7,706 nucleotides of DNA, from contig NYVC01000060.1 of the NCBI GenBank assembly GCA_002684375.1, positions 1 to 7,706 of the forward strand. The letters run 5' to 3'. Positions 1-6,713 of this stretch are shown here, in pieces; position 1 is the first letter of the stretch; each line of letters starts with the position of its first letter. Below the pieces are notes generated by a model. That model was not told where the DNA came from. It searched no databases and worked only from the letters and a program-made list of their open reading frames with translations. Made by a program: the position numbers and the translations under genes. The DNA comes from Marinovum sp. (GTDB lineage: Bacteria > Pseudomonadota > Alphaproteobacteria > Rhodobacterales > Rhodobacteraceae).

Positions 1-50
1 TCGTTAACTTTTATGAAGTGAAGAACTGGACACCCGATCTTCGGACAACA

Positions 51-128
51 GGCCGCTTCCACTGCTCACGGGATACCCGTCCCGCGTGTCCTAATGCCTA
101 CAGGTATCCACGAGCAGTGGAAGCGGTT
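51..128. repeat. Long imperfect inverted repeat / hairpin
   Basis: The arm ccgcttccactgctc at 53-67 is perfectly complementary to gagcagtggaagcgg at 112-126. Two G-T pairs could extend it outward (51-52 with 127-128). After a small internal mismatch, a second arm ggatacc (71-77) pairs with ggtatcc (103-109), leaving a loop of about 25 bases. A small competing hairpin, acggg-ata-cccgt, lies at 68-80. There is no T-run after the right arm, so it is not a standard intrinsic terminator. It could be a structured RNA, a protein-binding palindrome or the remnant of a small mobile element; the sequence alone does not decide. Confidence 0.75.
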
Positions 129-578
129 TCCTCCCTACAATTGGATCACTCGTGAGGCTCGAAACTCGGGTCACGTGTGTGGTTAACTTTATCAGCCGTA
201 GCCCGGGCGCCGATACAGGGTGCTGAAATCCGACACTGTCCAGTCCAACTCGACCAGTCGCAGCAAACTTTCCACAAACCGGTCGCTTGCCGAAGTGGCC
301 TAGCAAATAGGGCTTAGCGCCAGGCAAGCCTGAATGGCGGTGTCACTGAATTATTGTTGCCGACTGCGCTTGCCGCTCGGAGGGAGCGCCCAAACCATCT
401 CGGGATCAAACCAGATCAACCACGATCCGCACCGCTTCAAGCTATCACTGTAAACCGACCAATTCGTGGTCTTGTACCTCTCAGGGGCCCAACTGCGCAT
501 GCTCTCCAGGTATCATGCTGGATTCATACAGTGAAACCCTCAAACCGATCTGTGTAACAAAGCCCGTTCAGCGGTTTA

Positions 579-595
579 ACCGTGACCGTCACGGT
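579..595. repeat. Short perfect hairpin
   Basis: The arms accgtga (579-585) and tcacggt (589-595) are perfectly complementary around a three-base loop. The ten bases accgtgaccg at 579-588 recur at 859-868, just before the structured segment at 865-920. No T-run follows closely, so I do not call a terminator. Confidence 0.5.
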
Positions 596-864
596 CTGCC
601 CATGATTTCCATACCAGCCTTAATTTTTGGATATGTATAAAAGCGGTGCTCGGTGAAGCGACAAAAAGTCGGAAACAGCCCCTTGAATTGCCTGTCAATG
701 GCAATAAGCGCTTGAGCTGGCTGGAATTCGCCCGACGCCTCGCCATTTAGATACCCTCAAGCGTTATGTGGTATTACGCTGGAACTGATTGCCGCGCCTT
801 TACCAGCGCCGTTGGGTCGCACCTAGTGAGTGTCTACAGCGAGTTTGCACACAAGTTCACCGTG

Positions 865-920
865 ACCGCCTGTGCAGACCGCTCTGGCGGTATGTCTGCA
901 AATATTTAGAGTTGCAGACA
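865..920. repeat. Overlapping, mutually exclusive stem-loops
   Basis: Three stems compete for the same bases. Stem A pairs accgcc (865-870) with ggcggt (886-891). Stem B pairs tgcaga (873-878) with tctgca (895-900), with an inner ccgc/gcgg stem (879-882/887-890) and a four-base loop. Stem C pairs tgtctgca (893-900) with tgcagaca (913-920), eight perfect pairs around a 12-base loop. B cannot coexist with A or with C. Stem C is followed by acgggtttt, a poor terminator-like tail. The arrangement resembles an attenuator in shape, but no clear gene follows, so function is unknown. Confidence 0.45.
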
Positions 921-1362
921 CGGGTTTTACCATGGGCAGCATTCGCCCTTTACCGCACATATCATACATGAAACGGGGGAAAATATTTTTTGGTTAGATG
1001 ACAGTTTTGACGCCTCGGATCAGTAAATCTTAGAAGGTGGCAATGGTGTCGATGGGACTATTCTTACAGATAACATTTTATAAGAATCTGCGGCCAGTGG
1101 AACGGAAGTGACCTTGAGGTAACGCGAAATTGGATAGGAAGACTTTGAAGCCAAACGCAACCCTTGGGGCTGCATCCAGCGCCTGATGAGGCAACATAGG
1201 GAGGTAAGCATAAATTTGGAATTGACGATCCAGCAACAGCCCAGCACGGGCACATTAAACTGTTCCATCGCACTCTGAAGACCGGCGTTGCGAAACCGGT
1301 GCGCTAACTTGGTTCGGCAAAGCGGTTAGTCTCTATTCAGATAAGCGAGTGATGCAGACATG

Positions 1363-1437
1363 TGGCAGCCCGTACGAGAATCGAACTCGTCTTTCCAGGT
1401 TGAAAACCTGGCGTCCTAACCGATAGACGAACGGGCC
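1363..1437 (-). tRNA. tRNA-Glu (anticodon UUC)
   Basis: Read on the minus strand this folds into a complete 75-nt cloverleaf. The seven-base acceptor arms GGCCCGT and ACGGGCT pair, with a G-U first pair. The anticodon stem CCAGG/CCTGG encloses the loop TTTTCAA, giving anticodon TTC at 1404-1402, which reads GAA and GAG codons. The T arm is CGAGT-TCGATTC-TCG-type with the expected TTCGA core. The discriminator base is G and the 3' CCA is encoded in the DNA (1365-1363). The gene lies 84 nt downstream of the recJ stop on the same strand and probably has its own promoter. Confidence 0.96.
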
Positions 1438-1454
1438 ACGCTTACACTGGCGTG

Positions 1455-1483
1455 TATCTAGGCAAATGACGGGTGAGGCGCAA
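1455..1483 (-). promoter_or_regulatory. Candidate promoter of tRNA-Glu
   Basis: On the minus strand, TTGCGC (1483-1478) and TAGATA (1460-1455) are separated by exactly 17 bases. They would place the transcription start roughly 8-12 nt before the mature tRNA 5' end at 1437. The hexamers match the sigma-70 consensus only in part (three of six each); spacing and position are the main support. Alternatively, the tRNA may be read through from recJ. Confidence 0.35.
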
Positions 1484-1521
1484 GAAGAAATTTCACCCCC
1501 GCGCGACTTTTTTATAAAATC

Positions 1522-3267
1522 CTAGGTGATTACGGGTGCGGCATCTTCAATCCGCACTTTGGGTGTTTTGCGGCCGCGCCATTCATTGATTTCCAGACGT
1601 CCTGCAATGTGGAATAATCCGCCGCCATGGGATTCTAAAGCGCCGCCCAGCGCGCTGTTAAAGGCCCCAAAGGCGATGGCGTCAAGCTGGGCACCTGAAC
1701 TGTCGCCAAATCGCAGTTTGAGATGTGCAGTTCCCACCCGTTTACAAAAACTGATCCGCATATTAGCGAAACCAAATCGCGGGGCAGGGGCGGCTGCGCC
1801 AAACGGCCCCACTGTGTCGAGTTGCTCTACCAGATCAACCGTCGCGGCGCCGGGCATCAAAACCCCATCAAGTCGCAGATCTTTCGGGCCTTGACGTCCT
1901 GCACCCTGTTTTTCCAACAGTTCCGACAGGCGCGCCATCGCCGGCTCTATGGTCGCTTCCGTCAGACTGAGACCGGCGGCCATCTTATGTCCGCCCCCCT
2001 TGCTCAAAAGCCCCTCACTGGCCAGACATTGCACCGCAACCCCGAGATCGATGCCGCTGACTGATCGGCCCGACCCTTTGCCTTCCCCATTTTCGATGCC
2101 GATAATCACCGTGGGCCGATTGGTCATTTCTTTGATCCGCGCTGCGACAATACCGACGACGCCGGGATGCCAGCCATGGCCTGCAGCCCAGACGAGGGGG
2201 GTATTGTCTGCCCGGCTTTCAACTTGTTGAAGCGCTGCATTCTGAACGTGCTGTTCAATCTCGCGACGTTCAGAGTTAAGGCCGTCGAGGTGTTCTGCGA
2301 TCGATTGTGCTTCTGCGGGGTCTGCACAGGCCAAAAGTCGCGCGCCCAGATCGGATTTGCCAATACGACCACCAGCGTTGATTCGCGGTGCCATGGCAAA
2401 CCCCAGATGATGAGTGTTCGGCGCACTGTCCATTTTGGCGATATCAGCAAGCGCCACCAACCCGGGTCTGTCGCGGCGTGCCATTACCTTGAGACCCTGC
2501 CGGACTAAAGCGCGATTGATACCGATCAAAGGCGCTACATCGGCCACAGTGGCCAGCGCCACCAGATCAAGCATAGATATCAGGTCCGGGCCCTTGCTTC
2601 CTGCCTCGCGCTGTTGCCGCCCCAGTTCTACCAACATCAAAAATACGACACCTGCCGCACATAGATGTCCCAGATCGCCACTTTCGTCCTGTCTGTTCGG
2701 ATTGACGACGGCCAGCGCCGGCGGCAGTGTCTCTCCGCCCAAATGGTGGTCGAGAACAATCACATCCGTGCCGTTAACCGCGGCGATGGCGTCATGGCTG
2801 ACGGTGCCGCAATCGACACAGACAATTAAACTATGTGCAGCGGCCAGTTCGGTCATCGCTTTCGGGTTGGGCCCATAGCCTTCGGTGAGCCGGTCGGGCA
2901 CGTAAAGCGTTGCGGTGTGTCCCATTTGCCGCAACCACCAGATTAACAGTGCCGCAGAACTGCCGCCATCGACGTCATAATCAGCAAAAATCGCGATGCG
3001 CTCACGGGATTTTAAGGCTTGCAAAAACCGGCTTGCCGCGGGTTGCATATCCTTCAAACCGCGCGGATCAGGCAATAATGCCCGCAATTGCGGGTTCAGA
3101 AATTTTGCGGATCCCTCGGCGCTGATACCACGGCTTACCAATAGGGCACAGACCGCGCGGGGGTGTCCTGTCTGCTGGATCATAGCCTCGGTCAGGCGTT
3201 CAGTTGACGCGTCGGGTCCGGTCCAGCACCGGCCTGTCAGAGAGCTGTTTACGTCGAGAAAGCCCAT
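1522..3267 (-). CDS. recJ: Single-stranded-DNA-specific exonuclease RecJ
   Basis: RecJ degrades single-stranded DNA 5' to 3' using divalent metal ions. It resects ends in RecF-pathway recombination and removes strands in mismatch and base-excision repair. The 581-residue protein matches the usual family length. The DHH phosphoesterase core is complete: ADYDVDG at 95-101, VDCGT at 151-155, DHH at 173-175, NPNR at 189-192 and LATVADVAP at 238-246. MAPRINAGGRIG (292-303) is also a RecJ signature. The DHHA1-type nucleic-acid-binding part follows, with HPGVVGIVAARI at 367-378, GSGRS at 398-402 and GGGHKMAAG at 424-432. The C-terminal part (about 460-581) corresponds to the RecJ OB-fold region. The ATG has an AGGG-containing ribosome site about five bases upstream and lies 9 nt after the glpX stop, implying cotranscription and possible translational coupling. 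No key residue appears to be missing. Confidence 0.97.
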   Translation of the reverse strand: MGFLDVNSSLTGRCWTGPDASTERLTEAMIQQTGHPRAVCALLVSRGISAEGSAKFLNPQLRALLPDPRGLKDMQPAASRFLQALKSRERIAIFADYDVDGGSSAALLIWWLRQMGHTATLYVPDRLTEGYGPNPKAMTELAAAHSLIVCVDCGTVSHDAIAAVNGTDVIVLDHHLGGETLPPALAVVNPNRQDESGDLGHLCAAGVVFLMLVELGRQQREAGSKGPDLISMLDLVALATVADVAPLIGINRALVRQGLKVMARRDRPGLVALADIAKMDSAPNTHHLGFAMAPRINAGGRIGKSDLGARLLACADPAEAQSIAEHLDGLNSERREIEQHVQNAALQQVESRADNTPLVWAAGHGWHPGVVGIVAARIKEMTNRPTVIIGIENGEGKGSGRSVSGIDLGVAVQCLASEGLLSKGGGHKMAAGLSLTEATIEPAMARLSELLEKQGAGRQGPKDLRLDGVLMPGAATVDLVEQLDTVGPFGAAAPAPRFGFANMRISFCKRVGTAHLKLRFGDSSGAQLDAIAFGAFNSALGGALESHGGGLFHIAGRLEINEWRGRKTPKVRIEDAAPVIT

Positions 3268-3276
3268 CCGACCCTA

Positions 3277-4242
3277 CTAGGTGATTGCGGAGCGATAAGT
3301 CATGCGCCGCATTGATCCGGTTTTTGATCGCATCAGCAGCGTTTCGGTGGTAACCCAGCCAACCTCGCGTTTTATACCCGGCAGAAGCGTGCCGCCGGTG
3401 ACGCCGGTCGCGGCGAAGATTACGTCATTGGTGACCATGTCGTCGCGGGTATAAATGCGGTCAAGATCGGTGATCCCGGCGCTGTCGGCCCGTTTCCTTT
3501 CGTCGGCGTTGCGAAAGGTTAGACGGCCGTAGATTTGCCCGCCCATGCATTTCAACGCAGCGGCGGCCAGCACGCCTTCGGGGGCACCGCCCGTTCCCAT
3601 ATACATATCAATACCGGTCACCTCGGCCTCGGCGCAATGCATCACACCGGCGACATCTCCATCTGTGATCAGCCGGATGGCAGCACCGGTCAGACGTAAT
3701 TCTGCAATCATTTCTTGATGACGCGGGCGTTCCAGCACACACACAGTGATGTCACTGGTCGCGCAACCTTTGGCCTGCGCCAGTGCGTTTACGCGTTGGG
3801 TCGGTGTCATTTCCAATGTCACCAGATCGGTGGGATAGTTTGGCCCTATAGCCAGCTTATCCATATAAACGTCTGGCGCATGCAGCATCGACCCACGTGG
3901 TCCAAGCGCGATAACGGCCAAGGCGTTTGGCATATCTTTCGCTGTCAGTGTCGTGCCCTCAAGAGGGTCGAGCGCGATATCAACACCGGGGCCGGTGCCG
4001 GTGCCCACCTCTTCGCCGATAAACAACATCGGCGCTTCATCTCTTTCGCCTTCGCCGATCACCACCACACCGGCGATATCAAGCATGTTCAATTGGGTGC
4101 GCATGGCATCAACTGCGGCTTGATCTGCAGCCTTTTCGTCACCGCGTCCAATCAGCTTGGCCGATGCAATTGCAGCCGCTTCTGAGACCCGTGCGAGCCC
4201 AAGTGAGAGCATCCGGTCGTTAAAATTTTCTTTGCTGGGCAT
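3277..4242 (-). CDS. glpX: Class II fructose-1,6-bisphosphatase GlpX
   Basis: GlpX hydrolyses fructose 1,6-bisphosphate to fructose 6-phosphate and phosphate in the cytoplasm, the irreversible step of gluconeogenesis. Some homologues also act on sedoheptulose 1,7-bisphosphate. The 321-residue protein has the normal family length and the class II signatures: GRGDEKAAD (32-40), GEGERDEAPML (63-73), the inositol-phosphatase-fold metal motif DPLEGT (92-97), DGDVAG (194-199) and GTGGAPEGV (216-224). D35, E64, D92, E95 and E222 are the probable metal ligands, by analogy with E. coli GlpX. The ATG is preceded by AGGA six bases upstream (4252-4249). The gene starts 64 nt after hom with no terminator-like hairpin between, and ends 9 nt before recJ. 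That favours one operon. The class assignment is firm; whether it serves gluconeogenesis only cannot be told. Confidence 0.97.
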   Translation of the reverse strand: MPSKENFNDRMLSLGLARVSEAAAIASAKLIGRGDEKAADQAAVDAMRTQLNMLDIAGVVVIGEGERDEAPMLFIGEEVGTGTGPGVDIALDPLEGTTLTAKDMPNALAVIALGPRGSMLHAPDVYMDKLAIGPNYPTDLVTLEMTPTQRVNALAQAKGCATSDITVCVLERPRHQEMIAELRLTGAAIRLITDGDVAGVMHCAEAEVTGIDMYMGTGGAPEGVLAAAALKCMGGQIYGRLTFRNADERKRADSAGITDLDRIYTRDDMVTNDVIFAATGVTGGTLLPGIKREVGWVTTETLLMRSKTGSMRRMTYRSAIT

Positions 4243-4306
4243 CGGCTATCCTGTCAGTCACTGGGGGAGATTTGAAAATAAGTTATCTTTTCTGAATGTG
4301 GCAATC

Positions 4307-5593
4307 TTATACAGATTCGATCCGGATGGCGATGGGCGTCCCCTCTAGCACGCCGGTGTGTGGTAGGTTTTGCAACGCCTTATCAAGCGTGGCGCGCAGG
4401 GTGTCATGAGTGACGATCAACACCGGTGCGGTTGCTGCGTCATGTCCGTATTGCCGCATTCGGTTAATAGAGACGTCGTGTTCCCCCAGAACCGTGGCGA
4501 TTTTTGCCAGCGCTCCGGGCTGATCGGTCAACTGCATGCGCAGGTAATAGGGGGCTTCGGTTACCGATGCTGTTTTAATTGCCGGGCTGAGCGTCTCGGC
4601 GGGTTGGCCAAAGGTTGAAATCCGGGTGCCACGGGCAATGTCGATGATGTCCGACAAGACGGCACTGGCGGTCGGGCCTGCGCCGGCGCCGGCGCCGCGC
4701 AGAACGATTTGTCCGACTTCATCGCCTTCAAGCACGGTCATATTGGTGCCGCCTTCCAACTGTCCCAAGGGTGAGTCTGCGGGGACAAGACAGGGCGACA
4801 TGCGCTGTTCTAATCCGCGCGCCGTCATTTGCGCCACGCCTAGCAACTTTATGCGGTATCCCATATCTGCGGCTTGCCGGATGTCTTCGATCGAGATGGC
4901 GCTGATGCCTTCCAACTCTACGGCCGCAAAATCTACCTGGGTACCAAACGCGATGGCGGCCAAAAGCGCCAGTTTGTGACCCGCGTCAATGCCCCCGACA
5001 TCAAGATTTGGATCAGCTTCTAGAAAGCCAAGTTTGGCACATTCCTCAAACAGCGCCTCATAGCCACGGCCTGTGGCTTGCATCTGGGTCAGGATATAGT
5101 TGCAAGTGCCGTTCATGACCCCCATGATCCGGGTAATTTGATTGCCGGCCAAGCCCTCGGTCAAGGCCTTAACAACCGGAATTCCGCCTGCCACGGCTGC
5201 TTCGAAACGGATAAGTCTGTCTTTGTCCTCCGCGGCCTGTGCCAGCGCCTGGCCATGAACGGCAAGCATCGCTTTATTGGCTGTTATAACGTCTTTTCCA
5301 GCTGCTATCGCGGCCTGTGTGGCGGCCAGCGCCGGACCTTCCGAGCCGCCGATCAGCTCGATGAAAATATCGACATCATCGCGGGTTGCCAGGCGTACGG
5401 GATCGTCTTCCCATGCATAGGCAGACAGATCAAAGCCTCGGTCTTTGTCTTTGGAACGGGCAGATACCGCGCTGATAACGACCTCTTGGCCGCCTCGTGT
5501 TGCCAGTATCTCGGCTTTTTGCTGAATGATTTTGACCACACCCATTCCAACGGTTCCAAGACCGGCGATGCCAAGGCGGAGAGGTTGGGTCAT
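4307..5593 (-). CDS. hom: Homoserine dehydrogenase with C-terminal ACT domain
   Basis: The enzyme reduces aspartate 4-semialdehyde to homoserine with NAD(P)H, the branch point to threonine, methionine and, through threonine, isoleucine. The Rossmann domain opens with GIAGLGTVG (8-16), followed by TANKA (104-108), EAAVAGGIP (131-139) and NGTCNYIL (161-168). The catalytic segment DVGGIDAGHKLALL (198-211) carries the presumed catalytic lysine K207 and the preceding acidic residues. GAGAGAGPTASAV (300-312) closes the catalytic part. Residues about 349-425 form an ACT domain (YYLRMQLTDQPGALAKIA), the usual site of threonine feedback inhibition in this monofunctional form; inhibition is inferred, not seen. 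The length of 428 is typical. The ATG has AAAGGA at 5606-5601, seven bases upstream. It is the first gene of the probable hom-glpX-recJ operon. I could not pick out a convincing promoter in the 109 nt upstream. Confidence 0.97.
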   Translation of the reverse strand: MTQPLRLGIAGLGTVGMGVVKIIQQKAEILATRGGQEVVISAVSARSKDKDRGFDLSAYAWEDDPVRLATRDDVDIFIELIGGSEGPALAATQAAIAAGKDVITANKAMLAVHGQALAQAAEDKDRLIRFEAAVAGGIPVVKALTEGLAGNQITRIMGVMNGTCNYILTQMQATGRGYEALFEECAKLGFLEADPNLDVGGIDAGHKLALLAAIAFGTQVDFAAVELEGISAISIEDIRQAADMGYRIKLLGVAQMTARGLEQRMSPCLVPADSPLGQLEGGTNMTVLEGDEVGQIVLRGAGAGAGPTASAVLSDIIDIARGTRISTFGQPAETLSPAIKTASVTEAPYYLRMQLTDQPGALAKIATVLGEHDVSINRMRQYGHDAATAPVLIVTHDTLRATLDKALQNLPHTGVLEGTPIAIRIESV

Positions 5594-5702
5594 AGGACAA
5601 TCCTTTGTATGCTGAGTTGTGCCAGCGCTTTAACGCTTTGTGCCTGTGCGCGCAACATCGGGCTCTGATAGTTTGGCGGAAACCGGGTGATTGCGTAGCT
5701 GA

Positions 5703-5957
5703 TCACGAATTGCTCTCACTGTTGGCCGCGCCCCGCCTGTTGAGCACGTCGCGTTTCCTTTTTAATTGCGCGCTGCGTTGTAACAAATACTGTCCCGTGG
5801 TTTTGTCGGTTGGTGCAATAGATGTGGTGACCACATGATCAATAGGTAGCAATTTTGGATAGGCGCGTTCTGTCCCGGTCTCAATTGGAGCGACCTCGGA
5901 AAATCCTACACAGCCCGACAGCGCCGATAAACTGAGCGCGAAAAGACGAAAAAACAT
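5703..5957 (-). CDS. Small putative lipoprotein, unknown function
   Basis: The 84-residue product begins with a short signal peptide (MFFRLFALSLSA) ending in the lipobox L13-S14-G15-C16. This predicts lipid attachment at C16 and retention at a membrane. With V17 and G18 after the cysteine I see no clear inner-membrane retention signal. The mature part is only about 69 residues. It contains AYPKLLPIDHVV (32-43) and a very basic, probably helical C-terminal segment (QRSAQLKRKRDVLNRR, 60-75). Short lipoproteins of this build, with a tyrosine-proline-x-leucine core and an arginine/lysine-rich tail, are frequent in Rhodobacteraceae as far as I recall. I know no function for them. The ribosome site (AGAGCGAG) is weak. 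The gene is divergent from the TetR gene and 109 nt upstream of hom, so it could be transcribed with either neighbour's control. Confidence 0.75.
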   Translation of the reverse strand: MFFRLFALSLSALSGCVGFSEVAPIETGTERAYPKLLPIDHVVTTSIAPTDKTTGQYLLQRSAQLKRKRDVLNRRGAANSESNS

Positions 5958-5978
5958 ATTGGTGCTCGCTCTTGGTCT

Positions 5979-6004
5979 GGCATATATGTGCCTGACATGT
6001 CGGG
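5979..6004. promoter_or_regulatory. Two adjacent palindromes, candidate TetR operator
   Basis: Between the divergent lipoprotein and TetR genes lie two 14-bp imperfect palindromes sharing two bases. The first is ggcatatatgtgcc (5979-5992) with one mismatched pair. The second is cctgacatgtcggg (5991-6004), built around the perfect octamer gacatgtc (5994-6001). A third perfect palindrome, agcggccgct, lies at 6013-6022. TetR-family dimers commonly bind such sites in the intergenic region beside their own gene. That these are the operators is inferred from position and symmetry only. Confidence 0.45.
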
Positions 6005-6054
6005 TGTTCGCAAGCGGCCGCTGTGTTTTATTTGTTTATTAGAAAGAAGGCAGC

Positions 6055-6648
6055 ATGGCGCGCACTGCAGGATCACATGCTCAAACCACTGCACCTAAAG
6101 TGAAAGCGGCTGCGCTGACCTTATTTTCCCGCCATGGCTATGCTGCGGTATCAATGCGGCAGATAGCGGCCGAAGTTGGTGTGCAAGCCGGGGCGCTCTA
6201 TACATATACCCCAGACAAGCAAACCCTGCTGTTTTCATTGATGCATGATCATATGACCGAATTACTAACCGAATGGGGGCAATTTGTTTGTGAAACCGAC
6301 CCCTTGGCGCGGTTGATGGGATTTGTGCGCTGCCATCTCGACTATCACCTGCCGCGCAGGGAGGCGGTGTTTATTTCCTATATGGAGTTGCGCAATCTCA
6401 ATGAAGAGAACTTTGCAACCATTGAGAACTTACGCAAGAGCTATGAGGATAGGCTTGAAGAGATTGTTCAGACAGGCATGACGCAGGGTGTTTTTCTAGT
6501 TTCAGACAGTAAGATTGCCACTATGGCGGTGATCGGCCTTTTGAAGGAAACCAGCACTTGGTATCGTCCAGACGGCCGGTTGAGCGCGGCGCAATTGGTG
6601 GAGATATACCAAAAAATGGTATTGCAGGTGTTGGGCGCGCACATATGA
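6055..6648 (+). CDS. TetR/AcrR-family transcriptional regulator
   Basis: This is a 197-residue one-domain-pair repressor of typical family length. The N-terminal DNA-binding domain spans about 13-62. Its helix-turn-helix is S33-MRQIAAEVGV-QAGALYTYTPDK, the canonical TetR pattern with YTYTPDK in place of the common YYHFPSK. Residues about 80-197 form the ligand-binding and dimerisation domain. Its end, STWYRPDGRLSAAQLVEIY (167-185), resembles the C-terminal region of regulators that respond to acyl-CoA esters. A fatty-acid or acyl-CoA ligand is therefore possible but unproven, and no such pathway gene is in the window. The ATG follows AGAAAGAAGG with a four-base spacer. The gene is divergent from the lipoprotein gene and convergent with pirin. 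The palindromes at 5979-6004 suggest autoregulation. Confidence 0.93.
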   Translation: MARTAGSHAQTTAPKVKAAALTLFSRHGYAAVSMRQIAAEVGVQAGALYTYTPDKQTLLFSLMHDHMTELLTEWGQFVCETDPLARLMGFVRCHLDYHLPRREAVFISYMELRNLNEENFATIENLRKSYEDRLEEIVQTGMTQGVFLVSDSKIATMAVIGLLKETSTWYRPDGRLSAAQLVEIYQKMVLQVLGAHI

Positions 6649-6687
6649 AGCCCAATGCCTCTGGCCTATTGACAACAGGACAGATGT

Positions 6688-6713
6688 ACCGGTGATTAAT
6701 GTGCCGGTTTTAT
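6688..6713 (+). terminator. Candidate terminator of the TetR gene
   Basis: On the plus strand accgg (6688-6692) pairs with ccggt (6704-6708), extendable by two G-U pairs, and ttttat follows directly. It lies 39 nt after the TetR stop. The hairpin overlaps the last codons and the stop of the convergent pirin gene. The stem is short, so efficiency is doubtful. Read in the other direction there is no T-run, so it would not serve pirin. Confidence 0.35.

Larger units (their letters stand above)
1..1362. other. Gene-poor stretch next to tRNA-Glu; no supported gene
   Basis: No reading frame here longer than about 80 codons resembles a family I recognise, and none of the candidates has a convincing ribosome binding site. 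The longest minus-strand candidate (327-91) would need a TTG start. The stretch contains inverted repeats at 53-67/112-126, 579-595 and 865-920, and a 9-base direct repeat (gttaacttt) at 3-11 and 182-190. By eye its base composition is more A/T-balanced than the genes that follow. I see no rRNA, tmRNA, SRP or RNase P signature and no CRISPR array. One plus-strand frame (586-1119) has only four internal stops and could be a decayed gene, but this is weak. The tRNA 3' end lies at 1363, so the stretch sits where integrated elements often leave remnants; no duplicated tRNA end was found to support that. Confidence 0.6.

Noticed and set aside
182..190. gttaacttt as part of an integron attC site
   Set aside because: It does not fit the conserved attC core sites and no integrase or cassette structure is present.
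91..327. A 78-codon minus-strand frame
   Set aside because: It needs a TTG start, has no recognisable similarity, and its end runs into the inverted repeat at 53-126.
655..760. Resemblance of NKRLSWLEFARRL (plus frame) to the N-terminus of polyphosphate kinase
   Set aside because: The match covers about ten residues only, the flanking residues do not fit the family, and a stop follows at once.
1020..1273. Two overlapping minus-strand frames of 69 and 82 codons
   Set aside because: Neither resembles a known protein, both are rich in rare-looking residue combinations (Cys, Trp), and there is no convincing ribosome site.
1471..1513. Hairpin gggtga/tcaccc plus a T-run at 1508-1513 as a terminator after recJ
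   Set aside because: The T-run would only serve plus-strand transcription, where no gene precedes it. On the minus strand the stem lacks a T-run and overlaps the candidate tRNA promoter.
3715..4185. A 156-codon plus-strand frame overlapping glpX
   Set aside because: It is a shadow of glpX on the opposite strand with no independent support.
5078..5668. A 196-codon plus-strand frame overlapping hom
   Set aside because: It is antisense to a hom gene with every expected motif intact. It has no family resemblance, and long antisense frames are common opposite GC-biased codons.
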